Of a stretch of 43,423 nt of DNA, positions 25,045-35,100 are shown piece by piece (the stretch's first letter is position 1; each line of letters starts with the position of its first letter). The DNA lies in NCBI GenBank assembly GCA_017442085.1, contig JAFSAW010000016.1, positions 1 through 43,423 on the forward strand, in the 5' to 3' direction. Source of the DNA: Oscillospiraceae bacterium. Its GTDB lineage: Bacteria > Bacillota > Clostridia > Oscillospirales > Ruminococcaceae. The translations under genes were made by a program, and so were the position numbers. Below the pieces are notes generated by a model that was given only the letters and a program-made list of their open reading frames with translations, was not told the DNA's origin and ran no database searches.

Positions 25045-25479
25045 CTACAATCTGCACATCATTGGCTTGTGCGGAATGCCGTCTTCGTCAAATTCTTCGC
25101 CGATAACCGCAAAGCCTGCTTTTTCGTAAAAGCCCACAGCATAGCTTTGGGCTTCCAGATAAATCTGCTTTTTGTCTGTGTTTGCCTTTACCGCTTCTAT
25201 GCCGGCCTTAAGCAGCTTTGCACCCACGCCTGTGCCGCGGTCAACAGTGATAACACGGCCCATATAGGCGGTTTCGCTGTCCTTTTCAAAAAAGCGCAGG
25301 CAGGCTTTTATGCTGCCGTCTTCGCCCTTTGCAAAAACGTGATAGGCATTTTTGTCCTTGCCGTCCGTGTCAAGATAAGGGCAGTTCTGTTCCACCACAA
25401 AAACTGCACAGCGCAGCTTTAAAAGCTCGTAAAGCTCGTCGGTGGTAAGCTGTGTAAAATGTTTTGTTGTAAAGTTCAT
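25045..25479 (-). CDS. GNAT N-acetyltransferase (ElaA-like)
   Basis: A 144-residue GNAT protein. LTTDELYELLKLRCAVFVVEQNCPYLDTDGKD is the ElaA-type N-terminus, GRVITVDRGTGVGAKLL is motif A with the acetyl-CoA pyrophosphate loop (VDRGTGVGAKL), and SYAVGFYEKAGFAVIGE is motif B. The substrate is unknown. The ATG at 25479 follows AGGA by seven bases; the longer ORF from 25569 runs into the structured repeat and is not used. It does not look like the missing LegH, which is usually a left-handed beta-helix acetyltransferase. Confidence 0.82.
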   Translation of the reverse strand: MNFTTKHFTQLTTDELYELLKLRCAVFVVEQNCPYLDTDGKDKNAYHVFAKGEDGSIKACLRFFEKDSETAYMGRVITVDRGTGVGAKLLKAGIEAVKANTDKKQIYLEAQSYAVGFYEKAGFAVIGEEFDEDGIPHKPMMCRL

Positions 25480-25498
25480 AGTTTTTCCTGTAAGAAAT

Positions 25499-25705
25499 GA
25501 TATTTTGGGGTTGTGAAAGAAGGGGTGTCCCCTTCTGATATAAATAAAATACTGTCGCCCCGTTTGCACGGATAACGCGGCGCGGTGCGTACGGACCTGT
25601 ACGCGAAAGTGCCGGACAAAAGCGACAACTCATTACATTGTTCGGCGGGGTCCGCTGCCTGCCAACAGCGGCGCTTTTGGTGCCTTTTGGCGTCAAAAGG
25701 CACGT
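25499..25705 (+). repeat. Structured intergenic element, copy 4
   Basis: Has GAAGGGG-tgt-CCCCTTC, a tip arm GCGTAC-ggacct-GTACGC (25587-25604), an outer GGCGC/GTGCC pair with one G-T wobble, CCGCTG/CAGCGG, and GTGCCTTTTG-gcgt-CAAAAGGCAC. The first GGAGGGC hairpin is missing, as if deleted between GATATTTT and GGGGTTGTG. It lies antisense to both neighbours and overlaps the last codons and stop of sppA. Confidence 0.85.
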
Positions 25706-26646
25706 GAAACAATATACATCGGCACGCCGCTGTGGATATCTGCCACCAGCTGGGCCGCAATTTCTGCTTCGCTTTTTGGCATAACAGCTTCCATATCCGC
25801 CATAAGTTCTTCCCAAGGGGTAAGTGTGTAAAGCTGTTTATAATATTTTTCGCTGTCTGTAGTTTCTTCCATATATGCTATGGCATCTTCGCAGGACTGC
25901 ACCTTGTCAATCAGGCCGATTTTTTCTGCCTGCAAAGCAGAGTATATTCTGCCGTCGGCAATTTCTCTTGTTCTTTCTTCGGTCAGATTTCTGCCCAGAG
26001 CAACAATATCCACAAACTGGTCATAGGCTTCGTCCACAAGTGCCTGATAGATTGCAATGTGTTCGTCGGTCATTTCGCTGCCTGCACTGCCCATGCCCTT
26101 GTTGCCGCCGCTGACAATAAGCACCTCTTCAATGCCCAGTTTTTCATAAAGGCCGCTTAAATTTGTGGTGGAGATGATAACACCGATACTGCCTGTCCAG
26201 CCGTTGCGGTTCTGGCTGATATAGTCTGCCGCGCAGGAGATGTAATAAGCGCCGCTGCAGGCTGTGCCGTTAAAATAAGCGTGTATGGGGCGGCCTGTTT
26301 TTTCCTTGTACTCCATAAGTTTAAGGTACATTTCGTCACTTTCGTACACTGTGCCGCCGCCGCTGTCAACATCAAGAAAGATGCCTGTGTTGGTTTCGTC
26401 TTCCATAAGTTCGTCTATATATTTAAGTGTGGCATTGTGGTCATAGCCTATGCGGGCAGTGCCCTCGTTGCCTGCCTGAATTGTGCCGATAATATTGATA
26501 ACGGCAAAGCTTTTGTCGGGTTTGTGTGATGTTTCCGCGTTTATGCTGCCAAGCCTGCCCACAAACATAGAAAATGTAAGCACCAGCACCATAACCCCTG
26601 CTGCAAGGGCAATAAGGATATTTTTCTTTGATTTCTGGTTGTTCAT
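25693..26646 (-). CDS. sppA: Signal peptide peptidase SppA
   Basis: A 317-residue membrane-anchored serine protease that degrades cleaved signal peptides. One N-terminal transmembrane segment (about 10-30) is followed by the ClpP-like domain. The nucleophile is Ser131 in FNGTACSGAYYIS and the general base Lys183 in GGNKGMGS; the 52-residue spacing equals that of Bacillus SppA. LDVDSGGGTVYES is the oxyanion-region strand. AGGGGTG precedes the ATG. The final residues (VPMYIVSRAF) and the TGA stop are encoded inside structured element copy 4, so the native C-terminus may have been altered by its insertion. Confidence 0.88.
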   Translation of the reverse strand: MNNQKSKKNILIALAAGVMVLVLTFSMFVGRLGSINAETSHKPDKSFAVINIIGTIQAGNEGTARIGYDHNATLKYIDELMEDETNTGIFLDVDSGGGTVYESDEMYLKLMEYKEKTGRPIHAYFNGTACSGAYYISCAADYISQNRNGWTGSIGVIISTTNLSGLYEKLGIEEVLIVSGGNKGMGSAGSEMTDEHIAIYQALVDEAYDQFVDIVALGRNLTEERTREIADGRIYSALQAEKIGLIDKVQSCEDAIAYMEETTDSEKYYKQLYTLTPWEELMADMEAVMPKSEAEIAAQLVADIHSGVPMYIVSRAF

Positions 26647-26664
26647 TAAAACACCCCTTTTACT

Positions 26665-27327
26665 TTATTTTATATATCGGGCAACCGCTTTGCCCTCTGT
26701 GTCATACAGATTTACGCTTTCAAGGCTGCAGCGGTGTTCGGGCTCTATTTCAAACACGCCTTTGTGATAATCTTCCCTATAAGTTATTATGTCCCCGCTG
26801 TTCAGCACCAGTTCTGCCTTTGTGATATCATCATTGTGCGCCAGAATAAACATCGGCACATTGAAGGTCCAGCTGCCGTACACCAGCGTATTGAAGCTAC
26901 ACACAGTAAAGTTGTTTTCTGCATCGCGGGCCAGCATGGCGGTTTCCACCTTGTCCAGCACTGTATCGTAACCGCTGACAACATTTAAAAAACCAACTTT
27001 TTTGTTTATCTCCTGTTTGTCGAAAAAGGCATATCCCATATCAGTATAGTTATCTTCGTCACCCACAAGATAGCAGACCATAAGAAAATCGGGCGTTCCG
27101 TTTACTTCGTCCACTTCCCTGAAACTGTAGATGCTTACGTTTTCGGCGCCGATGTGCTGTTCTATCTGCGCCGCAAGGTTATCTTCTGCCACGGGGCGTC
27201 TGTCATAGTTGCGTATCACCTGAACATCCTTAAGCATATTTTTGCCAAAGAGAGAAGCAGCAACGATAATTGCCACAATGACAATACGGGCTATTGTTCT
27301 GTTTTTCTTCATATTGATGTTTTTCAT
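26665..27327 (-). CDS. Membrane-anchored protein of unknown function
   Basis: A 220-residue protein with one N-terminal transmembrane segment (about residues 11-27) and an extracytoplasmic domain of mixed alpha/beta character. No catalytic motif or known domain is evident. The ATG at 27327 has AGGAG seven bases upstream, better than the internal ATG five codons later. It precedes sppA by 18 bases, so the two are probably one transcript. This suggests an envelope role but nothing more specific. Confidence 0.72.
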   Translation of the reverse strand: MKNINMKKNRTIARIVIVAIIVAASLFGKNMLKDVQVIRNYDRRPVAEDNLAAQIEQHIGAENVSIYSFREVDEVNGTPDFLMVCYLVGDEDNYTDMGYAFFDKQEINKKVGFLNVVSGYDTVLDKVETAMLARDAENNFTVCSFNTLVYGSWTFNVPMFILAHNDDITKAELVLNSGDIITYREDYHKGVFEIEPEHRCSLESVNLYDTEGKAVARYIK

Positions 27328-27393
27328 TGCAGTGCTCCTTTCTGTGCTTTCTGCTTATATGCAGCATTTATGCAGAGCCGCATATTCAAAAAT

Positions 27394-27498
27394 GTCATTC
27401 TGAGCGAATGCGAAGAATCTCGCTGCCGGCACAGACTGCGGCTGACAGCATTCAGAACAAACCGAGAGATTCTTCAGGGCAAAGCCCTTCAGAATGAC
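27394..27498. repeat. GTCATTCTGAG nested hairpin repeat, copy B
   Basis: The outer arms are GTCATTCTGAG (27394-27404) and CTTCAGAATGAC, one base from perfect complementarity. The inner arms are AGAATCTC and GAGATTCT. It is the same family as 1821-1899. It ends 11 bases before the 3' end of the amidotransferase gene. Confidence 0.85.
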
Positions 27499-27508
27499 AA
27501 AATTGTTA

Positions 27509-28630
27509 TTATTCTTTTTCTTCCCAGATTGGATTTTTAAGCACCCAGCGGCCGCAGTGGTCTTTTTCAAAGATGTCGCGGTTGTAGAACTTATCAATAA
27601 TCTGCCAGAATTCTGTTTCAGTATAACCCACAAATTCGCAGAAATCGCGCACGGAAAGCGGGTCAAGGTTGTGGTCACGTTCCTTGATAATCTGCTTTGC
27701 TTCGTCCCTTGTCAGCATGCCGTAACGGATGTAGCGTGCTGTATAGTCGGTTGCTGCTGCATGGCCGAATTTTGGATATTTAAGCCAGGAATGCACAAGG
27801 TATGCACGGCTGTCAATCTGGTCAAAGTTTTCGGCATGGTGCTGACGGTCCCACTCATGTGTAAGGTCGTGGAAGCCGCGGCTTTTTGCCAGCTGATAGT
27901 TTTTATAGCTGTTCCATGGCAGGAAGTAGGACAGATACATAGGGTCAAGACGTGCAAGGTCTTCCTTGCTTGGTGCCTTTGTAAGTGCCAGTGCTGCAGG
28001 GTCGATGCCCCAGGACAGCAGTTCTTCCTCATCCATGCCGCTTGCAACGCCGTTTTCAATCTGGCCGCGTGCAGAGTAAGTTTCTTCGTCGTCACAGCCG
28101 CCGTATTCAAAGCTTACGTTTTCGCCGTAAACCAGCAGCATTGTGTTGAACTTGAGCGCCATATGCAGCGGGAATGTATAGATGTGTCTGTCAAGATACC
28201 AGGTTGGCTTGCCGTATTTTTCAAACATATTTTTCATCAGAATTTTCTGTGTTCTGATATCAGGCTTGCAGCTGATGATAGGGCAGCCGAATGCTTCGCT
28301 GATGTTTTTAAGGTTATGTCTGCCTGCCTCTGTCATAGGGAAGTTGTCTTCCACAGAAAAGAGGATAGGGTTCATCTTCATAACCTCTTTCATAATATAA
28401 ACCTGAAAGTGACTGTCCTTGCCGCCGCTTGCTGCGATAGCGCAGTCGTACTGGCCGGGGCCATTGCAGCCGCGGTATTTGTCGCACAGGGCTTCAAATT
28501 CTTTCCAGCGTGCTTCCCAGTCAATATTTTTGCGTGCTTCGTAGTGGTTGCAGGCTGTGCATACGCCGTTTTCGTCAAAAATTATGCCGGGACGTGTGTC
28601 AGGCATTGTACATTTTTTGCAGTACCTCAT
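27509..28630 (-). CDS. N-acetyl sugar amidotransferase (PseA/WbpG/LegA type)
   Basis: A 373-residue ATP-pyrophosphatase-type amidotransferase. The N-terminus MRYCKKCTMPDTRPGI plus a later CTACNHYE gives two CxxC zinc-binding pairs. CAIAASGGKDSHFQVY is the PP-loop (SGGKDS) that binds ATP. Relatives WbpG, PseA and PtmG convert an acetamido group on a sugar or nonulosonate into an acetamidino group. The legionaminate locus lies about 14 kb away, so the product may be an acetamidino-legionaminate (inference). AAAGGAG precedes the ATG at 28630; a longer in-frame ORF to 28690 lacks a ribosome site. No glutamine amidotransferase partner (HisH-like) is adjacent. Confidence 0.83.
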   Translation of the reverse strand: MRYCKKCTMPDTRPGIIFDENGVCTACNHYEARKNIDWEARWKEFEALCDKYRGCNGPGQYDCAIAASGGKDSHFQVYIMKEVMKMNPILFSVEDNFPMTEAGRHNLKNISEAFGCPIISCKPDIRTQKILMKNMFEKYGKPTWYLDRHIYTFPLHMALKFNTMLLVYGENVSFEYGGCDDEETYSARGQIENGVASGMDEEELLSWGIDPAALALTKAPSKEDLARLDPMYLSYFLPWNSYKNYQLAKSRGFHDLTHEWDRQHHAENFDQIDSRAYLVHSWLKYPKFGHAAATDYTARYIRYGMLTRDEAKQIIKERDHNLDPLSVRDFCEFVGYTETEFWQIIDKFYNRDIFEKDHCGRWVLKNPIWEEKE

Positions 28631-28741
28631 AGGATGTCTCCTTTCAGATTTAACCGTTTTTTGTAGTATCAAGATGGTTTTGGGGCACAATACCCCACTT
28701 TTGTAATGATATCATACTTTTGCGGATAAATAAAGATAATA

Positions 28742-28771
28742 TTGTGAATTTTAGCATTTATCCACTATACA
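28742..28771 (+). promoter_or_regulatory. Possible promoter for the YitT gene
   Basis: TTGTGA (28742-28747) and TATACA (28766-28771) are separated by 18 bases on the plus strand, about 60 bases before the ATG. The boxes are approximate. Confidence 0.4.
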
Positions 28772-28839
28772 AAAATTGGCGCAGATGATAAAATTGAATC
28801 AGTGGTTATTTTAAGTTTTTCTGAAGCGGAGCTATATTT

Positions 28840-29706
28840 ATGAAAACAAAATATTCTTTAAAAACCCTTGCGGCTGACCTGGGTTTTGACTTTGTGGGCT
28901 GTATCCTTTATGCAGTCGGCATCAACTGTTTTATTATACCGCAGGACTTTGCATCGGGCGGTGTAAGCGGTATTGCCCTTATCATCACCTATCTTACAGG
29001 TCTGCCAAACGGTACCATCACTTTTCTGCTCAACATCCCGCTGATTATCTTCAGCTTTAAAATTCTGGGGCATATGTTTCTGCTTAAAAGTGTAAAAACC
29101 CTGGCAATTCTCACCGTTTGCATTGACGTTATCACCATAAACTTTCCAAAATATACGGGTGACCCTATGCTGGCGGCAATCTGTGCAGGCCTTTGCATAG
29201 GCGCAGGTCTTGGCGTTGTTTATCTGCGCGGTTCTTCCACCGGCGGCAGCGACTTTATCACCCTTTCCATCCGCAAACTTAAACCGCATTTTTCCGTGGG
29301 CACAATCACCTCCACCATCGACTATATCATTCTTGGGGCAAGCATAGTGTTCCTTGGCAATGTGGACGCCGCACTTTACGGCTGTGTGGCAATGTTTGTT
29401 TCGGCAAAAATACTTGACCAGATTATGTACGGCGGCAACAAGGGCAAGATGATGATGATTGTCACCGAAAAGGGCGAAGAAGTTGCCAACAGCATCTTTG
29501 CAACCACCGAACGCGGCGTGACAATTGCCGATGTGCGCGGTGCCTACAGCGGCCAGCCGAAACAGCTGGTTATCAGCGCCATGAGCAAACACGAGCTGCC
29601 AAAGGCAAGAAAAGCCGCACACGCTGCCGACGAAAAGGCATTTACAATGATTACCAACACCGACGAGGTGTTTGGCGAAGGCTTTATCGACCCAAGGGAC
29701 GAATAG
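28840..29706 (+). CDS. YitT-family membrane protein
   Basis: A 288-residue protein of the YitT/DUF161 family with a C-terminal DUF2179 domain. Five or six hydrophobic segments occupy residues 10-195; GINCFIIPQDFASGGVSGIALI and GVVYLRGSSTGGSDFI are the family's conserved loops. The C-terminal 85 residues (GGNKGKMMMIVTEKGEEV onward) form the cytoplasmic domain. Its function in the cell is not established; several paralogues are usual in Firmicutes. GGAG precedes the ATG. The 148-base gap to the next gene holds one GC-rich hairpin and no T-run. Confidence 0.87.
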   Translation: MKTKYSLKTLAADLGFDFVGCILYAVGINCFIIPQDFASGGVSGIALIITYLTGLPNGTITFLLNIPLIIFSFKILGHMFLLKSVKTLAILTVCIDVITINFPKYTGDPMLAAICAGLCIGAGLGVVYLRGSSTGGSDFITLSIRKLKPHFSVGTITSTIDYIILGASIVFLGNVDAALYGCVAMFVSAKILDQIMYGGNKGKMMMIVTEKGEEVANSIFATTERGVTIADVRGAYSGQPKQLVISAMSKHELPKARKAAHAADEKAFTMITNTDEVFGEGFIDPRDE

Positions 29707-29854
29707 TGTTTTTTACAGACTGCGGGGGCTGCACCTCCATCCGTAAATATGACTTTTGACATCTGCAGGGGAGGGCTTTTGCGCTCTCCCGCAGTATCTG
29801 CCGAAACATCACTGCAGAATTGTTTGCAAATCTATATTTTAAAGAAGGCTTATT

Positions 29855-30142
29855 ATGTTGGATTTTATCAATCTTAAATATGTTATTTTATGGGGCTTTA
29901 TAATTGTTAACATCATCACCTTTATAATGTTTGGCGTTGACAAGTACAAGGCAAAAAAAGGCAAGATGCGCATACCTGAACGCCGTCTGCTTTACTGGTG
30001 TGTGCTTGGGCCTTTCGGCGGATATGTGGGTATGTACCAGTTTCGCCACAAGTATAAAAAATTCCGCTTTCAGCTGATTCTGTTTGCAATGTGCCTTGTG
30101 CAGTTTGCAGCATTTTTTGCTATTTCGTATTTTATGAAATAA
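29855..30142 (+). CDS. DUF1294-family membrane protein
   Basis: A 95-residue protein with three hydrophobic segments. [21 protein letters not shown] and [21 protein letters not shown] are the signature segments of the DUF1294 family. Related domains can be fused to cold-shock domains, but this is the stand-alone form. AAGAAGG precedes the ATG. Function unknown. A structured repeat separates it from glpK. Confidence 0.85.
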   Translation: MLDFINLKYVILWGFIIVNIITFIMFGVDKYKAKKGKMRIPERRLLYWCVLGPFGGYVGMYQFRHKYKKFRFQLILFAMCLVQFAAFFAISYFMK

Positions 30143-30167
30143 CAAAAAACGTTACTTTGCTTTAACA

Positions 30168-30383
30168 AGCATAATTATGCTTCGCATGTCACTTTTGAGG
30201 CCAAAAGTGACCAAAAGCCGCGCTGATTGCGACGCAGCGCCCCACGCGGAATATGCACCGCAATGTCGCTGCTGTGTGGCGCTTTCGTGTGCAAATCCGC
30301 ACACACCGCGCCGCTTAATATGTGCAAACAGGGCGACAATACATATTTTATATAAGTGGGCGCCTGCCCCCGTTCCACCCCCG
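30168..30383 (-). repeat. Structured intergenic element, copy 5 (inverted)
   Basis: Read on the minus strand it shows the tip arm GTGTGC-ggattt-GCACAC (30287-30304), GGCGC/GCGCC, GCGCTG/CAGCGC in place of the CCGCTG/CAGCGG of other copies, and GTCACTTTTG-gcct-CAAAAGTGAC. A palindromic AAGCATAATTATGCTT closes the end. It fills most of the 349-base gap 30143-30491; the remaining part carries only the glpK leader with its AGAGGTG site. It is antisense to both flanking genes. Confidence 0.83.
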
Positions 30384-30491
30384 GAAATATCCTTTGCAAA
30401 AACATACTTGCTGTTATTGTTCAGAACATTCATCCGATTGCTCACTGTTAATATAACAAACAAAAAATCCTTACTTACAAGAGGTGTTTTT

Positions 30492-31976
30492 ATGTCCAGA
30501 TTCATTCTTGCTCTTGACCAGGGCACCACATCTTCCCGCGCAATTCTTTTTGACAAAGACCAGAACATTGTGGCTATGAGCCAGCGGGAATTTACCCAGA
30601 TTTATCCAAAGGACGGCTGGGTTGAACACGATGCTATGGAAATTTATTCCAGCCAGTATTCCGTTATGATGGAAGTTATTGCCAAAAGCGGCATAACCCC
30701 AAAGGAAATTGCGGCTATAGGTATCACAAACCAGCGCGAAACCACAATTGTATGGGACAAAAACACAGGCAAGCCTGTTTACAATGCTATTGTGTGGCAG
30801 TGCCGCCGCACAGCAGATATCTGCGACAAACTTAAGGCTGACGGCTGGACAGACTACATAAAAGCCAACACAGGTCTGGTTATAGACGCTTATTTCAGCG
30901 GCACAAAAATCAAGTGGATTTTAGACAACGTTGAAGGTGCAAGGGAAAAGGCCGAAAAAGGCGAATTGCTTTTTGGCACCGTTGACACCTGGCTGGTGTG
31001 GAAACTGACAGACGGCAAGGTGCATATAACCGACTATACCAATGCCAGCCGTACAATGCTGTACAACATAAACTCTCTGCAGTGGGACAACCGCCTGCTC
31101 AACGCGCTGGATATTCCAAAATCCATGCTGCCCCAGGTTATGCCAAGCAGCCATATCTACGGCAGTGTAAATATTCAGGGAGTGGATATCCCGATTGCAG
31201 GCATTGCAGGTGACCAGCAGGCCGCACTGTTCGGCCAGGGCTGTTTTGAAGAAGGTATGGCAAAAAACACCTACGGAACAGGCTGTTTTCTGCTGATGAA
31301 TACAGGTGAAAAACCCTGCTTTTCCGACAGCGGCCTTGTGACAACAATCGCCATAGGCATTGACGGCAAGGTGCAGTATGCCCTTGAAGGCAGCGTGTTT
31401 ATCGGCGGTGCGGTTATCCAGTGGCTGCGTGACGAAATGCGCTTTATCACCGAAAGCAAGGACGCCGAATACTATGCCGCCAAGGTGGAAGACACAGGCG
31501 GTGTATACCTTGTGCCTGCCTTTACAGGCCTTGGTGCACCACACTGGGATATGTACGCCCGCGGCTGCATTGTGGGCATAACCCGCGGCACACGCCGTGA
31601 GCACATTATCCGTGCAGCACAGGAAAGTATTGCATATCAATCCTACGAGCTGGTGCGTGCAATGGAAAAGGACAGCGGCATTGTGCTGCAGTGCCTTAAC
31701 GTCGACGGCGGTGCAAGCCGTGACGGGTTCCTGATGCAGTTTCAGGCTGATATTATGGACAAGGCTGTGCGCAGACCAAAGGTAAAGGAAACAACCGCCC
31801 TTGGTGCAGCGTATCTTGCTGGGCTGGCAACAGGCTTCTGGCAGGATAAGCAGCAGCTTATTGCATCCCGTCAGTATGACGGCAACTTTGTGCCTGATAT
31901 GGAAAACGAACGCAGGGAAAAGCTGTTCCGCGGCTGGCAGAAAGCAGTGGGCAGAAGCCTTAACTGGGCAGAATAA
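30492..31976 (+). CDS. glpK: Glycerol kinase
   Basis: A 494-residue FGGY-family kinase that phosphorylates glycerol to glycerol-3-phosphate. It starts with [19 protein letters not shown] (phosphate loop), then [22 protein letters not shown], and [13 protein letters not shown] in the middle. [19 protein letters not shown] is the C-terminal FGGY signature. Normal length. AGAGGTG lies before the ATG at 30492. A longer in-frame ORF from 30177 is an artefact of the repeat. No glpF or glpD is adjacent, and no riboswitch or operator was recognised upstream. Confidence 0.95.
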   Translation: MSRFILALDQGTTSSRAILFDKDQNIVAMSQREFTQIYPKDGWVEHDAMEIYSSQYSVMMEVIAKSGITPKEIAAIGITNQRETTIVWDKNTGKPVYNAIVWQCRRTADICDKLKADGWTDYIKANTGLVIDAYFSGTKIKWILDNVEGAREKAEKGELLFGTVDTWLVWKLTDGKVHITDYTNASRTMLYNINSLQWDNRLLNALDIPKSMLPQVMPSSHIYGSVNIQGVDIPIAGIAGDQQAALFGQGCFEEGMAKNTYGTGCFLLMNTGEKPCFSDSGLVTTIAIGIDGKVQYALEGSVFIGGAVIQWLRDEMRFITESKDAEYYAAKVEDTGGVYLVPAFTGLGAPHWDMYARGCIVGITRGTRREHIIRAAQESIAYQSYELVRAMEKDSGIVLQCLNVDGGASRDGFLMQFQADIMDKAVRRPKVKETTALGAAYLAGLATGFWQDKQQLIASRQYDGNFVPDMENERREKLFRGWQKAVGRSLNWAE

Positions 31977-31988
31977 ATATATAAACAG

Positions 31989-32024
31989 CGGGAGAACACC
32001 ACAGATGTTCTCCCGTTTTTATTT
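31989..32024 (+). terminator. Rho-independent terminator after glpK
   Basis: CGGGAGAACA pairs with TGTTCTCCCG across a seven-base loop, followed by TTTTTATTT. Confidence 0.92.
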
Positions 32025-32130
32025 GTAATCCAAATTTTACAAAGCAGCTATTCTGTACATTATAAAAAGCAGTTTCATCGCATACTGCACACCCACAGCA
32101 AACACACAGGTCCGGCCACCTATACCACAT

Positions 32131-32165
32131 AAAAATAAGATGTCCGCAAGGACATCTTATTTTTT
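32131..32165. terminator. Bidirectional terminator after the giant surface gene
   Basis: AAAAATAAGATGTCC pairs with GGACATCTTATTTTT over a GCAA tetraloop. T-runs occur on both strands. It ends 10 bases before the minus-strand giant gene's stop codon. Confidence 0.9.
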
Positions 32166-32175
32166 GCTGTACTGA

Positions 32176-35100
32176 TTATTTTACAATAAAGTAAACATTT
32201 GTTTCGGCTTCTCTTACGCCAACAAGCCCGTCAAGCACCTGTGTTGATATGCAGTATGTACCCGGTGGATAAACACCCATATTTATTGCAAATTCATATC
32301 TGCTGATACCATTTGCATCAGGTGTGATATTTGCAAGTTTTTCTTTCCAGGTTGTTTCGGCAAAGTTGCCTGTCTGCGGGTTCTTGTAGTTAAGGATAAC
32401 CTTGACTTCAAGATTGTCGCTGTTCTTTCTTTCAACTGTAAATCTTACTGTTTCATCATTTTCAAACAGTCTTTCAGTTTCCGCAAGAATAACCTTTGTA
32501 GACGGTGTTTTGTCGCCAAGGCTTCTGAAAGTCAGATTTATCGCTGTCGGATACAGCTTATCGCCGTTTGCTGCCGAAGTTTCTGCCTCTGAACGCGCCA
32601 TAACAAGCTGTGCAGGCATTGCATATTCGGCCGCTTCTGCAGGGAACATCCTTGATTTAAGCATAATATCGATTTCACCTGCTGTGTCGCTGCCCAGCGG
32701 AATTATAAACTGATTTTCACTGTTTTTATAAATCGCTGTGGTTGCCTTTTTATATACATATTCCAGATAAGCATCTGTTGGCAGGTTGCTTGATGCATCA
32801 ATTACAATGGCTGCTTCTCTGCCGCTGTATTTTGTTTCGGCGGCATTTTCGCTGGCAGAACTATTAAAATGAACTCTTTTTGTAAGGTTTGAACTGCTGC
32901 TGTCATCAGGAGCAAATGTATATTCTCTGCTCGCTTTGATTGCAGCTGTTGCCTTGTTTGTGCCATCTCCTGCCACAACGTCCGGTGCATTTGGCTGCAC
33001 GGATGTATCCGCTGTCATGCTGATGCCTGTTATAAAACCATCATTGATGGCTGCACCTGCCGCAGTCTGTGAGAAGTCAACAACAAACTGAAGTTTCAGT
33101 GTTGCTGCTTCAGGATTATATCTGTTTGCTTCTGTGTCAGCATAACCCATTTTTACAAACTCTGTCAGCTTGATGTTATCAGTTTCTGCTGCAAGGTTTT
33201 TGTAATAATACTGACCGTTTGCCTTGTCCTGCATAATAACGGTTGTACCTGCAGGCACATTGCCGCTGAACTTAAGCTGTGGCTTGCTGTCTTTATTGTA
33301 CACATCTTTATCAAAGCCTGTCACTTCAAAATATGCAGTGTATGAAGCATCTGCCGCAATTGTTGCGCTGTCTTTTTCTACATCGCCAAACACCTGTTTC
33401 GGCTCGATATATGCTGTTACCTCAGGTATTTCATTGGCATTTTTAAGCCAGATGTAGATACGGCAATTCTGTGGAATACCTGTAATATTATAAACAAGCT
33501 TTGTGGCTGTACATTCCTCAGGCTTTTTGCTTATTGCAATTGTCTGTGTTTCATGGTCAATTTCTTCGTTATCAACCTTATCAACCTTTTTAATCTGATA
33601 GTGGTCAATATCAAAATCATTTGGCAGATAATATCCGTCTTTGATAAACACAGTAAGTTTTGCGCCGTTGACATTTATGTCGCCGCCGTCTGCCAGAACA
33701 ACATTGTTTTCAGTGCCTGCGCCGTCATATACAGTTATATATACAGAACCGCCTGCAAAGAAGTGTGTCTTGATTGCAGTTGTATAATCGGACGCCAGAT
33801 AGTTTTCGCTTTCGGCATAACGTGCATCAATATAATAGTTTGTCAGCGCATCTGTCAGTGTCAGAACATCTTCGTACTGCCAGTCTTTCGGCACATCGTT
33901 GCCGTTGCTGTCTTTATAGCGCAGACGGTACTGCACTTTGGATACATACCCTGCCTGACCTTCGATAGAAGAAGGCTGTGAGCTTGCTTTCAGTTTATCC
34001 GGTTCTCCCGCCACTTCGGAATAACCCACTGTTCCTGCCGCAGGTGCAGGCTGTGTTGCCTTTTTGACAGTATAGGACATTTTTGCTGTATGTTCTGTGC
34101 CATTGCCGTCGGTAACTGTTATATAAGCATAATATTCACCCGCATTTGCCGGCACAGCACCGCCGTAAGAGCCGTCAGGTGTTGTGGTAAAGTCTCCGTT
34201 GCTGTCGCGCAGATATTTGCCATAGCTTACAGCAGGGTTCCATTTTGCAGGATGAGAGTAAACTACTCCCGCAGGATGTTCTTTTGCTGTATATCCGCCA
34301 AGACCGTCAGACACAACTGTATATGTTGCATCTGCTGCCGCAATTCTGGCTGTTTCGCTGTACATTTCGCACCGGCAGGTACGGCGCAGTGTTTCGCTTT
34401 CACCGTCGCTGTCGGTATCTTCAACTGTGTATATATAGCTGTCGTATTCTGTATGTGTACACAGCTGCCACTGTGCATAAAGTGTTATGGTATCACCCAC
34501 GTTGACACACAGGTTTTTTACACGATCTACGTCGGTGTAGGCAGTGCCTGTGCCGTCAGGTCTGGTGTTCCATCCGGTAAAATCGTAGCCCGGATATATA
34601 TATTTGTTTTTTTCAAGCGTGAACTCGTCGCCATAGGCTGCAGGCCAGCCGCCTTCAGGCTCCATAAGTTCCTTGTTCTTTACTGTTGCACCAACAGGTG
34701 TGTTGGAGTCATAAAAAACTGTATAGCCGTTGGATTGCCACTGTGCATAAAGCACAAGGTCGCCGCGGTAGTCCCCGTCAAACAAGTAAATGTAAGGGGT
34801 ACTGTCTGGTTTCTGTGAATAGTACCAGCCGTTTACATCTTCTGCTGAAGCTGCCGTTTCTGATGCGGCCTTATTTGGTGTAAGCCCTTCTTTGTCGGTA
34901 TGCCAGCCAAGAAGTGTATAACCCGGATGCTCGTAGAAGTTTGGTTTAATCTCTTCTATATGCTTACCTGCATAAGTTCCGTCTTTCTGCTTATAGATAA
35001 GCACCTGACGGTACTGACCTGAGCCCTGGAAGTTTTCAAAGTAACGCAGCTTATAGTATATCAGACCGTACTCACTGTCACGCCAGTCGTCAAAGTCGTC

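Noticed and set aside
25045..25479. GNAT protein as the missing LegH acetyltransferase
   Set aside because: Its sequence is ElaA-like, it lies far from the legionaminate genes, and LegH enzymes usually have a hexapeptide-repeat fold.
30177..30491. N-terminal extension of glycerol kinase by 105 codons
   Set aside because: It translates structured element copy 5. GlpK proteins begin at the [13 protein letters not shown] segment, and AGAGGTG precedes 30492.
30384..30491. Riboswitch or other regulator upstream of glpK
   Set aside because: No conserved aptamer or terminator/antiterminator arrangement could be recognised in the short leader.
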